Origin: Flavobacteriales bacterium
GTDB taxonomy: Bacteria > Bacteroidota > Bacteroidia > Flavobacteriales_F > PHOS-HE28
Assembly (NCBI GenBank): GCA_016710965.1
Contig: JADJTW010000003.1
Location: 248,001-312,000 of the forward strand
DNA: 64,000 nucleotides
Direction of reading: 5' to 3'
Below, piece after piece: positions 43,089 through 53,591 of the stretch (positions are counted from its first letter, which is position 1; each line of letters begins with the position of its first letter). A program made the translations under genes and the position numbers. Below the pieces are notes generated by a model. The model searched no databases, was not told where the DNA came from, and saw only the letters and a list, made by a program, of their open reading frames with translations.

Positions 43089-43638
43089 TCAATGTGCCAG
43101 CCGCCCGAAATGGAGCGAGTCGTGGAAGGACCCGTTCCAGAAGATGTTCTCCTTGAAATGCGCTTCGCGTACGAAGCCGTTCTTCTCCAAAGCACGGATG
43201 GAGGCCGCGTTCTCCGGTCGAGTGATGGCCTCTATCCGGTGTAAGCCGAGCGTATTGAAGCCGAAGGGGATCAAGGCACCGATCGCCTCGCTGATGTAGC
43301 CCTTGCCCCAATGCTCGTGCGCGAGCATGTAGCCCAGCTCCGCGAGGTGGTGTTCCTTTTCCATACGCCAGAAGCCGATGAGGCCGATGAAAACATCATC
43401 GCCTTTCACCGTGATGGCCCATTGCACGGCATCGTTCGCCGCCACCATGGAAGTGATCAGGTCGACCAGGGCCAAGGCGACCCTCAGTGGTCGCTGCCAA
43501 GGGCCGAGGCACATGCTGCATCACCAGTGGATCGGACCGGAGCGAGAACACCTGTTCCGCATCCGAACGCCGCCGCTCGCGCAGAACCATGCGCTCCGTG
43601 GTGAGAACGGGGAAGATGGGAAGGTGGATGGAGAGCAT
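43089..43638 (-). CDS. GNAT family N-acetyltransferase (frameshifted)
   Basis: About 183 residues when repaired. The N-terminal part starts at the ATG at 43638 (M-L-S-I-H-L-P-I-F-P-V-L-T-T-E-R-M-V-L-R-E-R-R), the typical RimJ-type opening. Near 43495-43510 the frame changes: one extra G in a G run after A-A-T-T-E. The rest reads V-A-L-A-L-V-D-L-I, then G-L-I-G-F-W-R and L-G-Y-M-L-A-H-E-H-W-G-K-G-Y, the acetyl-CoA loop (Q/R-x-x-G-x-G/A equivalent). N-A-A-S-I-R-A-L-E-K-N-G-F-V-R-E follows. It acetylates a protein N-terminus or small amine; the substrate is unknown. Confidence 0.85.
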
Positions 43639-43753
43639 CGGTTCGGGGCAACAAAGTCGGACAGTCGACATCACGGACCGGAACCGGCCCACCTGCGGCC
43701 CCAGCGATCATCGGGTCAAGAGGGTACGCGCTGCTTCACCCGGGAGGTCCTCA

Positions 43754-46700
43754 TTACGGTAGCTGCTCCACCGCAGTCCATTCGGCGTGGTGCCGCCCAC
43801 GTTCACCAGGACGGATCGCGATCGTTGCCGCTGCCCGCATATTTCACCTGGCCGTTCATGTTCACATCCCGGGTGGAATAGGCGGTCACGGTGTTGTTCG
43901 GAGTAGTACTCCCCACGGTGGTGAGGATCGGGTCCCGGTCATTTCCGCTGCCGGTGTACTTCACCTCCTTGTTGAGGGTGACGTCACCCGCCCAAAGCGC
44001 CATTGTCGGGAAGGTGCCGTTGATGGTCTTGCGCGCATCGCTGCCGAATGTGCCCGTGGCTACGGAAGTGAAGTCTACCAGTGCGGGTATCGTATTCAGC
44101 GCGACGCTCGCATCAGACATCACCCCCAAGTGGTTCCGGTGCCGCACGGCCACGAAAAAGCTGGCTGCGGAAAAGGGGAACCCCACCCCGGAAACGCCGT
44201 CCTCGGCCACCACGTCACCATCGCGCTGGAGCAGCGCGCCGCGTGCGTGGCCAGCACCGTGGCCGGGTCTCCGACATCGCGCAGTTCAACCACCACCCAG
44301 TCCACGATGGCATTGTTGCCCGTTACCGCGAGTATCTGGACGGTGGTGGTCTCCCCCCCACCGCCAACATGCGTGTAGCCCAGGCCGGTGTACGGTTCCA
44401 CGGTCGGCAACATCCCCGCGACACGCAGGGCGTCACCCATAAGGCCGGTGCCGCTGCTATAGGGCCCTTCGAGCACCAACCGGGGTGCTACCGCGACAAA
44501 GGGAGTCGTGACCGCGATGTCCACCAGGCCCATGGAGGCCCAAGCACCACCGGATCCGGTGCTGCCCTGATCGTCGGTAGTGATGGTGAAGCCGGCCGGA
44601 CCTCCGTAGTCCGCATCGGGCAGGAAGGTGAGCGTGCCGATCGCCGCGTTCACACTGCTGATGGTTCCGGTGAATGTCATGGTCGCATCCTCGGTGCCAT
44701 CGCCCACCGTGAAGCTGAGGCCCGTGGTGCCCGCAATGGTGAGCGTTCCGTTCGTCGCGGTCATTATCACTTCCATGTCGTTGGTTCCCGCGTCCACGTC
44801 CCCGATGGAGAGCGCGTTGCTGTTGCCTGCAGAAAAGACCAGGGGCGTGTTCATCGGAGTGCTTTGCTGGAAGGGCACGATGTTCACCGGTGGATCGTTC
44901 ACGGCCGCCACGTTGATCGTCACGACATCCACATCGCTCTGCGGCCCACCACCGCCGGAATTGCCCAGGTCATTGGTGGTCACGGTCAAGGAGGTCGGAC
45001 CGTTGTAGTCCATCGCCGGGACGTAGAGCAGCCCATCGAGCCCGGCATTGATGTAGGCGACCGGACCCGTGATGCTGATCGAAGGACTACCATCGGCACC
45101 GCCGGTGACCGTGATCCCGAAGGTGCTGCCCAAGAGCAGAATGCCGGATCCGTTCACTACCGCGAGCGACACTTCCACGTTGCTTGGCCCAGCGTCGGGA
45201 TCGCTGATGGTGATCATGGTGCCATCGATGCTGGAGAGCATGAGGGGCGTGTCCTCGTCCGTAGACTGCGGTACGGGCACGCCGTTCACCGGGCCCACGT
45301 TGGGAATGAAGTCCAGGGAGGCCACATCCTTGGCGGCGGAGAAAGCCGTGCTTCCGCCGTTCACCGAGGCGTTCGCCGTACCGCCGTTCGTGCCGAAGGT
45401 CATGTCCCATGCGCGGAAAGTGATGGCCGAAGGAAGAGCGGTGCTGAAGCTCGGCGACGGTTGGAAATACAAACGGGTGTTCTCGTCAGCCGCGAGCAGA
45501 CGGCTGACCGTGTTTGCTCGGGATCCCCATCGGTTCCGGTTTCGCCGTTGTTGAGGTATAATACCAGCTGCCGTTCGCGACATAGGCGGCGGTGATGGCG
45601 ATGCCATAGTCCGATGAATTGGGGTCATGCAGATTGTCCAACCCGCCCACCGTATTGGCCGGGTCTATGAGCGCGGAAACCAGGGTGCCCACCGACCCCA
45701 CGGGCGGGGGCGCGTTCGCGGCCACGTTGTTCAGCACAGGGCTGCGGCTGTTGTCCAGCATCGGGGCGCTGTTGCGGAGCAGCCAGGCCACAGTGGCCGC
45801 AGCACCAGCGTCCGCCGTGAACGTACTACCGGCCACGGCCGTGTATGGGCCAGCGGTGCCGCTCGCCGTGCGGAAGACATGGTTCACCTCCATGGACACG
45901 CCTGCGACGCTGGCACCATTGGAACTGCGGTCAATGTCCTCGAACATGCCCACTGGCGGCGTCCAGGTCATGGAATTCGCGAATTCATGGAAGCTCGTCA
46001 CCAGTGCGGCGAAAACGGAGGGGAGGATCGCCGGTGCCGTGTGGGAGAAGGCTGCGGGCGTAGGTTGTGAAGCGAAGACTTGGACGGGACCGGGCGCGCT
46101 GGATATGATGCCCGGAAGCGCCATGCTGCAGGCCACATAAGCCGCGCTGCCCCCCAGCGTAGCCGTATAAATGGGTTCGGAACTGGTAACGACACGCCAA
46201 CCCACGTAGAGGCGGCTTGAAGTGGCGGTGTTCTGTACCTGGTCCACCAAGGTGGTGAAGTGGGAGGTGTTGAGGGGTTGCGCGGCACTGGTGGCGACTA
46301 TCAACAGCATCACGTCGCCGACCTGTTTCAGCGAAAGGGCGGGGACGCTGACGAACGTGGTGCCGGGCGAACTGGTGCTGTTGACCTGTCGAACACCGAA
46401 AACGTAGCAAGTGGCATTGTCCGTGGAGATCGAAAAGGACGTGGTGCCCCCATTGACCGTCGTATTCGCGGTGCTTCCGTTCGTGCCGGAGGAACGGTCC
46501 CACGCGCGGAACTGGATGGTGAAGTCCCCGGCACCCGTGTTCGCATTGAAGTAGATGCGGGTGTTCGCGTCAGCGGCCAGGAGCAGGGATGCGGAGGAGG
46601 AAACGGCAGGCATCGCGGCCCACGTCGCGCAGTTGTTCGTTGTGTAGTACCAGGTGCCCCCGGTGCTCACACTGGTGAGGGCAATACCGAGTTGGGCCCA

Positions 46701-46994
46701 TGCGGGTTCATTCTCGGACGCATCGGTGTCATACACATTGTCCAACCCGTCCGCAGGAGAGGCTGCATCCACGAGGAGGGCGATCGGCGAACCCACCAGG
46801 CTGCCATTCGCCGGTGCGCCCAACCCGGCGTACATCTCCACGAGGACCGGGCTCTTGCTCACGTCCAGTACCGGGGCCTCGTTCTGCCCGGGCGTGGGCG
46901 GCGCAACGGGCATGCCCGGTGCAAGGGAGGATGCACCGAGAAGCCACAGGCCCCAGAGGGCAAGGACGCGAAAGCAGGACGACGAGCAGCGCAT
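43754..46994 (-). CDS. Large secreted beta-sandwich surface protein with tandem NDRD C-terminal module (several frameshifts)
   Basis: About 1080 residues if repaired. The start at 46994 has the leader MRCSSSCFRVLALWGLWLLGASS. Two similar N-terminal blocks (A-P-V-L-D-V-S-K-S-P-V-L and A-P-M-L-D-N-S-R-S-P-V-L-N) are followed by F-R-A-W-D ... T-N-G-x-T-A-N. Ig/cadherin-like units come next (I-D-G-T-M-I-T-I-S-D-P-D-A-G; D-Y-N-G-P-T-S-L-T-V-T-T-N-D). The conserved central domain has L-V-L-E-G-P-Y-S-S-G-T-G-L-M and G-N-N-A-I-V-D-W-V. Two K-Y-T/A-G-S-G-N-D-R-D repeats close it, and the true end is V-E-Q-L-P at 43754. Frame changes occur near 45500, 44200 and 43810, with another just before the end. 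A probable adhesin. Confidence 0.75.
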
Positions 46995-47238
46995 CTGAGC
47001 GGTGGAAGGCGCGGGCAGGAATTTAGGAAGGTTCACGCACATACGCGTCGATCCTGTTGTCAACGATCATGGTCGCGCGGACCGAGGACAGGTCTCCCGA
47101 CCCGCCAAACCCGCCTTCATCGGGGCGCATGCACGCGGACCGGCGTACCGGAAGCCCACGCACAGGTCCTTTTTTATTTCCGGAAGTGCCCGCACAAGCC
47201 CACAACGCGTAGGTTCATGCTCACCAACCGCACCGAAC
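46995..47238. other. Divergent intergenic region
   Basis: 244 nt between the start of the surface protein (minus) and the ABM gene (plus). It contains a T-rich run (CTTTTTTATTTCC, about 47167-47179) 60 nt before the ABM start. I could not assign a promoter pair with confidence. Confidence 0.4.
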
Positions 47239-47534
47239 ATGAACACGTACGCCGTACTCGCAAGACTGGAGGCGAAACCGGGGAAGGAAGGAGAGCTCGA
47301 AGCCTTCCTCAAGAGCGCATTGCCCATGGCCGAAGCAGAACCGGGCACGACCACTTGGTTCGCCTGGCGCATCGGCCCTTCCACCTTCGGCATCTTCGAC
47401 ACGTTCCCGGATGAAGCTAGCCGCCGAGCGCACTTGAACGGCCGGATGCGATCGCTTTGTTGGCCAGGGCAAGTGAACTGCTCGCCGTTGCACCCATCTT
47501 GGAGAAGCTGGACATCCTGGCCGAGAAGGTCTGA
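47239..47534 (+). CDS. Putative quinol monooxygenase (ABM domain), frameshifted
   Basis: 98 residues if one base is restored (296 nt present). The first part is M-N-T-Y-A-V-L-A-R-L-E-A-K-P-G-K-E, then W-F-A-W-R-I-G-P-S-T-F-G-I-F-D-T-F-P-D-E-A-S-R-R-A-H-L. This is the ABM pattern with F-D-T-F in the place of E-x-Y. Near 47445-47450 (GGCCGGATG) one G is missing. In the correct frame it ends A-I-A-L-L-A-R-A-S-E-L-L and L-D-I-L-A-E-K-V at the TGA at 47534. Cytoplasmic by family; substrate unknown. Confidence 0.8.
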
Positions 47535-47540
47535 TCCTCC

Positions 47541-47899
47541 TCAGGCCTTTCGAACGAACTCCGACTTCAGGGCCATGGCTCCGAGCATATCGATCCTGCA
47601 ATCAATATTCAGGTCGCCGTCGACCAAGCGGATGCTGCGCACTTTGGTGCCGGCCTTGAGCGCTTTGGGCGCACCTTTCACGGCGAGGTCTGGTCGTCAC
47701 CACATCATCGCCGTCCCTTCAGCACATTGCCATTGGCGTCCTTCACCACCGCTGGTCCGCCTGCCTGTTCGGCAGACAGGTTCTCCGCATCCAGCTCGTC
47801 CTGGTTCCACTCATGCCCGCACTCGGGGCACATCCAGGAGCTGCCGGTGGGATAAGCGAAAGTGGACTTGCATTTCGGACAGGTGGGGGTATCGCTCAT
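47541..47899 (-). CDS. phnA: PhnA/YjdM family zinc-ribbon protein (two frameshifts)
   Basis: About 120 residues if repaired. The N-terminal zinc ribbon is clear: C-P-K-C-K-S-T-F-A-Y and W-M-C-P-E-C-G-H-E-W. The PhnA core follows: V-V-K-D-A-N-G-N-V-L-K, then after a shift D-G-D-D-V-V-T-T-K-D-L-A-V-K-G, and A-G-T-K-V-R-S-I-R-L-V-D-G-D at the end, with stop at 47541. The two indels are near 47700-47708 and 47680-47690. The family was named for alkylphosphonate utilisation but its actual role is unclear. An in-frame palindromic element adds L-S-A-E-Q-A-G-G between the zinc ribbon and the core. Confidence 0.85.
47760..47780. repeat. CCTGCCTG-loop-CAGACAGG palindromic repeat inside phnA
   Basis: Imperfect inverted repeat with one mismatch in the arms and a short TTCGG loop. 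It is in frame and translated as S-A-E-Q-A-G. Same class as 16933-16955 and 37941-37959. Confidence 0.6.
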
Positions 47900-48092
47900 G
47901 TGCTGTAGAGAATGGACCCTGCCAAATGCAGGGGGGCGCGAAGCTACCTGTTCACCCGAACGCGTTCCGACGGCCCCTCGCTTCCTCCGATAGCAGCACC
48001 AACACGGTAACTGCCCCCTGGAGGCAGGTCCACTTGATATCGGGACCATGATGCGGCAATGCGCGCATACATTCGATGTGAAGTCCAGGCAC

Positions 48093-49091
48093 ATGCGAAC
48101 ACATCTGCTCACACTTGCGACCGCGCTCTCGTTCAACGCGGCGATCACCAAGGCGCAGGAGATCCCCGGCGAAGTGCCTGGCGACACGGGCTGGATCCTG
48201 TACGGAACGGACACGCTCATCCTGGTGCGCGCAGCGGAAGGCAACGTCTGGCTGCAACAGAACCTGGGATCCACAGCCGTGGCCTCGGTGGCGAACGTGA
48301 GCACTTCTTACGGCTACCTGTACCAATGGGGCCGCTGGGATGACGGGCACCAACTGCGCACCAGCGCAACGACGCAGGTCACCGTGCTCCCGATGAACGA
48401 CCCGTCCGGCTTGGGCACGGGCAGTCCCCTCTTCTTCACCGGCACCGATGCGTTGCACTGGTGGAGCGGCGGCGCTGGCACGGATAGCTGGCAGGGCACT
48501 GTGGCGAACGCCGCGAACGGGATCGATCCTTGCTCCGTCTTGGGGCCTGACTGGCAGCTGCCCACGCGAACCGAGTGGGTGGACGTCCTCGCTGCGGAGG
48601 GCATCACGGGTCTATCGTCGGGCTTGGCAAGCAACCTGCGCTTACCGCCCGCCGGCTCACGCCTTGCGCTCACGGGCACGCTCATCAATGAGGGCCTGTA
48701 CGGCAACTATTGGAGCAGCACGCCCAGCGGCATCTATGCGAAGGACCTCACTATCGGCGACGGCTTCGCGAACCCGGACGATGATGCGTACCGCGGTTAT
48801 GGCATGAGCTGCCGCTGCCTGAACAAGAACCTGCACACAGGCCTTCGCGAACCAAGCAGCACGGACCTGTCCCTCTATCCGAACCCGTCCACCGGAACCT
48901 TCAGGTTGCACTGCGCCGAAAAGGTGTTGCGTATATGCGTTCTGGATGCGACCGGTCGCGCCGTGGCCATGATACCCGTGAACGCGATGACGGCAACGGT
49001 GGCACTCCCTGACCTCGCTGCGGGCCTTCATATCGTGCGCGTGGAAACGGAAGGCAGTGTCCGCCATGTCGCATTGGTCATCGCGGATTAG
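48093..49091 (+). CDS. FISUMP domain protein with T9SS type A sorting domain
   Basis: 332 residues from the ATG at 48093 (leader MRTHLLTLATALSFNAAITKAQ). The FISUMP (Fibrobacter succinogenes major paralogous) pattern is evident: W-L-Q-Q-N-L-G-S, Y-G-Y-L-Y-Q-W-G-R-W-D-D-G-H, C-S-V-L-G-P-D-W-Q-L-P-T-R-T-E-W, G-N-Y-W-S-S-T-P and Y-G-M-S-C-R-C-L. The T9SS tail starts L-Y-P-N-P-S-T-G-T-F and ends V-R-H-V-A-L-V-I-A-D. It is exported and surface-attached or released; ligand unknown. In-frame ATGs 42-45 nt upstream are possible but give a charged leader. Intact despite its frameshifted neighbours. Confidence 0.85.
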   Translation: MRTHLLTLATALSFNAAITKAQEIPGEVPGDTGWILYGTDTLILVRAAEGNVWLQQNLGSTAVASVANVSTSYGYLYQWGRWDDGHQLRTSATTQVTVLPMNDPSGLGTGSPLFFTGTDALHWWSGGAGTDSWQGTVANAANGIDPCSVLGPDWQLPTRTEWVDVLAAEGITGLSSGLASNLRLPPAGSRLALTGTLINEGLYGNYWSSTPSGIYAKDLTIGDGFANPDDDAYRGYGMSCRCLNKNLHTGLREPSSTDLSLYPNPSTGTFRLHCAEKVLRICVLDATGRAVAMIPVNAMTATVALPDLAAGLHIVRVETEGSVRHVALVIAD

Positions 49092-49138
49092 GGAGCCGGG
49101 TACTCTGCCTTTTATCTTGTCACCGGAACCGATCCGCC

Positions 49139-49566
49139 ATGAGCGTCGCCACTTCTACCCGCATCACCGTATCCGCCATCATCGCCCGGCCGGTGGCCCA
49201 TGTATGGAAATGCTGGACCGGCGCGGAGCACATCGTGTACTGGAACAACGCATCGGATGACTGGCATTGCCCCGCCGCGACGAACGACACGCGCGCAGGT
49301 GGAAAATTCAACTATACCATGGCCGCGCGCGATGGGAGCATGAGTTTCGACTTCATCGGCACGTGCACAGAGGTGGTATCCGGCTCACGCATCGCCTACA
49401 CCATCGCCGATGGTCGCAAGGTGGAATTGGATTTCGCCACGGACCGCAACGGCACGCGCGTTACGGAGATCTTCGACCCGGAGACCGAGAACACCTCGAA
49501 CTGCAGCGTGAAGGCTGGCAGGCGATACTGGACAACTTCAAGACCTACGCTGAGGCACAGGACTGA
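49139..49566 (+). CDS. SRPBCC/AHSA1 domain protein (frameshifted near the end)
   Basis: 142 residues if one base is restored. The START/Bet-v1-like pattern is clear: I-T-V-S-A-I-I-A-R-P-V-A-H-V-W-K-C-W-T, H-I-V-Y-W-N-N-A-S-D-D-W, R-A-G-G-K-F-N-Y-T-M-A-A-R-D-G-S-M-S-F-D-F and T-E-I-F-D-P-E-T-E-N-T. Near 49500 a base is missing; the right frame ends L-Q-R-E-G-W-Q-A-I-L-D-N-F-K-T-Y-A-E. These domains bind hydrophobic ligands or act in Hsp90-like stimulation. It precedes a DinB gene in the same direction. Confidence 0.82.
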
Positions 49567-49676
49567 ACCCAGCGGGAAGGAGGTCGGGAAGGCACGCGCA
49601 CACCAGAACCGATCCTGCCAACGACCATGGACGGGCGGAGCGCCATGCACGTCTCCATCGTCGCGATCTTCGCCCG

Positions 49677-50180
49677 ATGGACCGCACCCACCTCGTCGAT
49701 CGACTCGCCGGCCATGGCGAAGTGTTCCGTGCCTTGTTCACCGGCCTAACGCGAGAGGAGATCCGTTGGAAACCCGCACTGGAGAAATGGTGCGCTGGAG
49801 ATCATCTGCCACCTGCATGACGAGGAGCGCGAGGACTTCCGCTCCCGACTGGCGCATGTGCTCTCAACACCTGGGCAACTGATGCCGAACGATCCGCAGG
49901 CATGCATCGCCGACCGCAAGTTACGGAACAGGACTTCGCCACGATGCTGGAGAAGTTCCTCCACGAGCGCGACCGTTCTGTGAAATGGCTGCGCGGCCTC
50001 ATCGATGCGCCATGGTCGAATGCATACTTGCATCCAACGGTCGGGCCGGTGAGCTGTGAACTGCTATTGACGAACTGGGTCGCGCACGACCTGCACCACA
50101 TCCGTCAAGTGAACAACCTCCGGTATGAATACCTGCGATCGCACACGGACGTACCGTTGGACTACGCGGGAAAGTGGTAG
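49677..50180 (+). CDS. DinB-superfamily protein (at least two frameshifts)
   Basis: The N-terminal piece is M-D-R-T-H-L-V-D-R-L-A-G-H-G-E-V-F-R-A-L-F-T-G-L. After a shift near 49786-49795 it reads A-L-E-I-I-C-H-L-H-D-E-E-R-E-D-F. After another near 49920 it reads D-F-A-T-M-L-E-K-F-L-H-E-R and N-W-V-A-H-D-L-H-H-I-R-Q-V. The histidines in C-H-L-H-D-E-E and H-D-L-H-H fit the DinB metal site. Four-helix bundle proteins of this type include thiol-dependent hydrolases and stress proteins. The exact role is not predictable. The start is the ATG at 49677. Confidence 0.65.
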
Positions 50181-50365
50181 ACCGTCCTGCGAAGCATGTC
50201 CAGAAGATGAGCTCTGATCCGCGGCAAGTGAACGAGCGCCCATGGTGTTTGGCTTCACGGACGTGTACTGCATGACGGCCGGCATCAGCGGCGGGCAGGA
50301 TGCGCGGCTGAAGACGGAACCGCAGCGGATGCCACCCGTCTGGCTGACCAGGCGATCTTCGCTCC

Positions 50366-51175
50366 ATGGAAACGCGCGCGCTCGGCAACACAGGGCTCTC
50401 CGTACCGGTCATCGGCATGGGCACTTGGAGCACATTCAATGTGAGCGGTGCGGCCGCCGAAGCCAACGTGGAGGCCGTGGTTACCAGCGCACTGCGCTCG
50501 GGCACGCGCTTCTTCGACAGTTCACCGATGTACGGCAAGGCCGAGCGCTTGCTGGGCCACTGCCTGAAAGCTGAGCCCGGCGACGCGATGATCGCCACCA
50601 AAGTGTGGGCGGGCAATGATGCGGAAGGCCGACAGCAGATCGACAACGCGTTGCGGTGGTACGGTGGTCATGTGGACCTCTACCAGATCCACAACCTGCT
50701 GCAATGGCGCAGTCACTTGGATACGCTCACCGCGCTAAAGGCGGAATGCCGCATCACCGCGATCGGCGCAACGCACTATCAGCCCCCGGCCTTCAGCGAA
50801 CTGATGACGGTGATGCGCACCGGGCGGATCACCGCCATCCAGATCCCATACAACCCGATCGAGCGGGACGTGGAGCGCGAGGTACTGCCGCTTGCTGCGG
50901 AACTCGGTCTCGGTGTGGTCGTGATGCGCCCCTTCGGTGAGGGCGAGCTCCTGAGGAAACTTCCGTCGGTGGCGGACCTGAATCCGCTCGGATCGTTCGG
51001 TGTCCGTACGTGGCCGCAAGCGTTGTTGAAATGGATCCTCAGCGACCCACGATGCCATGTGGCGATCCCCGCGACCAGTCGGCCTGAACGTGCAGCGGAG
51101 AACGCCGCAGCCGGAAATGGGCCATGGTTCGGTCCTGAGGAGCGGGCCTACGTGGCGAAGTTGGCCACCAAGTGA
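50366..51175 (+). CDS. Aldo/keto reductase family protein
   Basis: 269 residues, one clean frame. It starts M-E-T-R-A-L-G-N-T-G-L-S-V-P-V-I-G-M-G-T-W. The catalytic tetrad positions are recognisable: D in F-F-D-S-S-P-M-Y-G (D and Y), K in M-I-A-T-K-V-W, and H in D-L-Y-Q-I-H-N. The NADPH-binding end has I-P-A-T-S-R-P-E-R-A-A-E-N. It reduces aldehydes or ketones with NADPH in the cytoplasm; substrate unknown. It stands alone, 185 nt after the DinB gene, and is convergent with the T9SS protein at 51201. Confidence 0.9.
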   Translation: METRALGNTGLSVPVIGMGTWSTFNVSGAAAEANVEAVVTSALRSGTRFFDSSPMYGKAERLLGHCLKAEPGDAMIATKVWAGNDAEGRQQIDNALRWYGGHVDLYQIHNLLQWRSHLDTLTALKAECRITAIGATHYQPPAFSELMTVMRTGRITAIQIPYNPIERDVEREVLPLAAELGLGVVVMRPFGEGELLRKLPSVADLNPLGSFGVRTWPQALLKWILSDPRCHVAIPATSRPERAAENAAAGNGPWFGPEERAYVAKLATK

Positions 51176-51200
51176 TCCACGAAGTGTGAGGCCCGGTCGT

Positions 51201-52522
51201 TCAGAGCCGCAGCATGGTCCGGTTGGACACCGTTCCGCCACCGCGCAGCCTGACGACGTAGGATCCGATGGGAAGATCATCCACGGGAACATCCATGCGC
51301 AACGCCCCAGGATGCTTCACTGACCGGACAACGCGACCGGTCACATCCATGATCTCCAACTCGACAGGAGCAGAGCCTTCCAAGGTGATCGTGATCACAT
51401 CCGTCGCCGGGTTGGGCTGGAGACCAAAGGACATCTCCTCCGATGCGGGTATACCCATCACGATGCCATTGGTCCGTAGCGGCCGGATGTGTGTGCAGCC
51501 AGCCGTGCCGCATCATCGAAGAAACAGAGGTCGTAGATCCGCCGTGAATGATTGAAGCCGCTCGTGCTGGAATTGCTCATGCCAGGTCTCGCCGGCGTCG
51601 TCACCTTTGATGAGGATGAGACCCTCAGTTCCATCCTGCCGGTAGGCGCTGGCGAAGCCCATGCCATCAGGCCGGAAGGTGACGCTTGTGAGCACATAGT
51701 TGCCCGAGATGCTCACTGAAGCGGGTATCCATGTATCACCGCCGTCGGAGGTGCGCAGCATGGCTCCATCACTTCGGGTGGCGACACCGATGTCCTCGTT
51801 CAAGAAGGCCACATCCGAGAAGCCGGCGAGGTTGCTGGAATGGACCAATTGCCAATCGGCACCGCCATTGTTGGTCCGATAGATGGCACCGCTATCGGCC
51901 AATTGCACGCCGTTGTTGAGGAGCCTTCGATAGCCACCACACGCGGCGAACCCGACCTGGTCGTTCACGAAATGCAGGCGTGACACGGGTTGGCCCGGAA
52001 GCACCGCGACGTTCGTCCATGTGTAGCCTGTATCCGTGCTCATGTCGATGATGCCGTTGCCCAGGTTGAGTCACCGCCCGCAGCGAAGGCGACGATATCG
52101 CTTCGCATGCGAATGGCCCGGTAGTAGCGGCCGCTACCGGTATGCACGCTGTCGAACTGCAAAGGGTTCCCACCCGCCAAGTAAGGATGCACCGCCACGC
52201 TGTAGTTGTATTGTTGGTGCCCAGCGGCCAGATAAATGGGCTTGCCGTCGTCACCCATTCTGACATCAATGTCCTCCAGGTTGAGCGGGGATCCGTACCA
52301 GATGTACGCGCCCGAACCCACCATGCCCGACCAGGTGATGATGATGCCCTCGCCCTGGCCGGGGTTGTCGGTGCCGTAGACGAAGAGCCCCGTGTCCAGC
52401 TGGTGGAATGCGCAGGCTTGAAAGTGGTTCGTTGAACTGAAGGATCCGCCTTGCACCCATTGGGCGCGCAGCGGAGAGACGTGAAGTGTGAGAATGGCAG
52501 CGAAGGTCAAGATCCGGTTCAT
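51201..52522 (-). CDS. T9SS-secreted BNR/YCF48-like beta-propeller protein (frameshifted)
   Basis: Three frames make one protein of about 440 residues. The leader is MNRILTFAAILTLHVSPLRA (ATG 52522). Propeller-like repeats include F-V-N-D-Q-V-G-F-A-A-C-G-G, I-Y-R-T-N-N-G-G-A-D-W, F-L-N-E-D-I-G-V-A-T, M-L-R-T-S-D-G-G-D-T-W and W-H-E-Q-F, the sialidase/Asp-box and YCF48 pattern. The tail (51461-51201) is a T9SS type A domain: L-Q-P-N-P-A-T-D ... N-R-T-M-L-R-L. Shifts lie near 52045-52060 and 51480-51515. Secreted; probably binds glycans or acts in surface assembly, but no catalytic residues are evident. Confidence 0.78.
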
Positions 52523-52593
52523 GGGGCGAAGTTGGTGACAGCGGTACAAGCAGACGGACATCGGGTTCAATGCGCTGCCCGACCTTCGCGTGG

Positions 52594-53199
52594 ATGGGCA
52601 AGTCGATATCCGGACGCATCGAGCGCGCCACGCTCACCTTCCTTTCCGATCTGGAGAAGCACAACGAGCGCGACTGGTTCAACGCCCAGAAGGGGCGCTA
52701 TCTCGAAGCCCATACGAACATGGTCGCCTTCGCCGATGTGCTTCTCGTGCGGATGAGCAAGCACGACCGCATCAGCACGGAGAGCGGGAAGGCCAGCCTG
52801 ATGCGCATCCACAACGACCAGCGCTTCCACAAGGACCGGCCACCCTATGCGCCTCGGTTCGGTGGCCGTTTGGTACGCGTGAAACCCGAGCTGCGCGGTG
52901 GCTACTTCTTCCGCATCCAACCCGGCGACCGGTCTCACATGACCTGCGGCTTCATGGGGCCGGGCCGGCGGACATGAAACACATCCGCCAGGACATCGCC
53001 TACGATCACGGACCGTGGGAGCGCTTGCTCCGAAGCGAAGGCGCTCCGGAGGAACTTCGGCGGGCTTCGGGGATTACGGACGAGAACGGTAACCCCTTGC
53101 GCCGGGGGCGTCGATAGCCTGATGGGGCGATCGCTTGCGCACTTGCCGATCCTGTGCATCTTCGTGGCGTCCGGGGCACCAGCGCTCCGAACGTCCTGA
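52594..53199 (+). CDS. DUF2461 family protein (several frameshifts)
   Basis: The first frame gives T-F-L-S-D-L-E-K-H-N-E-R-D-W-F-N-A-Q-K, R-I-H-N-D-Q-R-F-H-K-D-R-P-P-Y and G-G-Y-F-F-R-I-Q-P-G-D, the DUF2461 (TIGR02453) core. A shift near 52970 leads to P-A-D-M-K-H-I-R-Q-D-I. Beyond 53050 further shifts are needed to reach the expected end. The end coordinate is therefore approximate. The family is conserved and of unknown function. The RidA-family gene starts directly after it. Confidence 0.7.
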
Positions 53200-53204
53200 G
53201 CGAC

Positions 53205-53585
53205 ATGAAGACCTCGATCCGCCCTGCAGACAGCAACACGGAAGGCACCCCTTACACACCCGCAGTAGAAGCCGGTGGCTTCGTGTTCGTGAGCGGACAG
53301 ATCGCCAGCGTGGCAGGCACGCGGCAGCTGCGCACGGACAACATCACCATGGAAACGCAGGCGGTGATGGACAACATCGCCAGCATCCTGGACGCGGCGG
53401 GCCTGACGCTTGACCATATCGTGAAGTGCTCGATCTACATCAGCAACCTGCAGTTCTACGCCGAGGTGAGCCGGGTGTACCTGGCCTGTTTCAAAGGCGA
53501 TCCCCCTGCGCGCGAAACGCTTTGCGTGAAGGAGATCCCCCGCGGCGTGAACGTGATGATCAGCGCCATCGCCGTCAAGGGCTGA
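53205..53585 (+). CDS. RidA family protein (reactive intermediate deaminase)
   Basis: 126 residues, one clean frame from the ATG at 53205. Family landmarks are P-Y-T-P-A-V-E-A-G-G-F-V-F-V-S-G-Q-I, N-I-A-S-I-L-D-A-A-G-L-T-L-D-H-I-V-K-C and the C-terminal P-A-R-E-T-L-C-V-K-E-I-P-R-G-V-N-V-M-I-S. The arginine in P-A-R is the usual substrate-carboxylate ligand of RidA deaminases. It hydrolyses enamine/imine intermediates in the cytoplasm as a trimer. It is convergent with the esterase gene, 6 nt apart. Confidence 0.92.
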   Translation: MKTSIRPADSNTEGTPYTPAVEAGGFVFVSGQIASVAGTRQLRTDNITMETQAVMDNIASILDAAGLTLDHIVKCSIYISNLQFYAEVSRVYLACFKGDPPARETLCVKEIPRGVNVMISAIAVKG

Positions 53586-53591
53586 GCGCGC

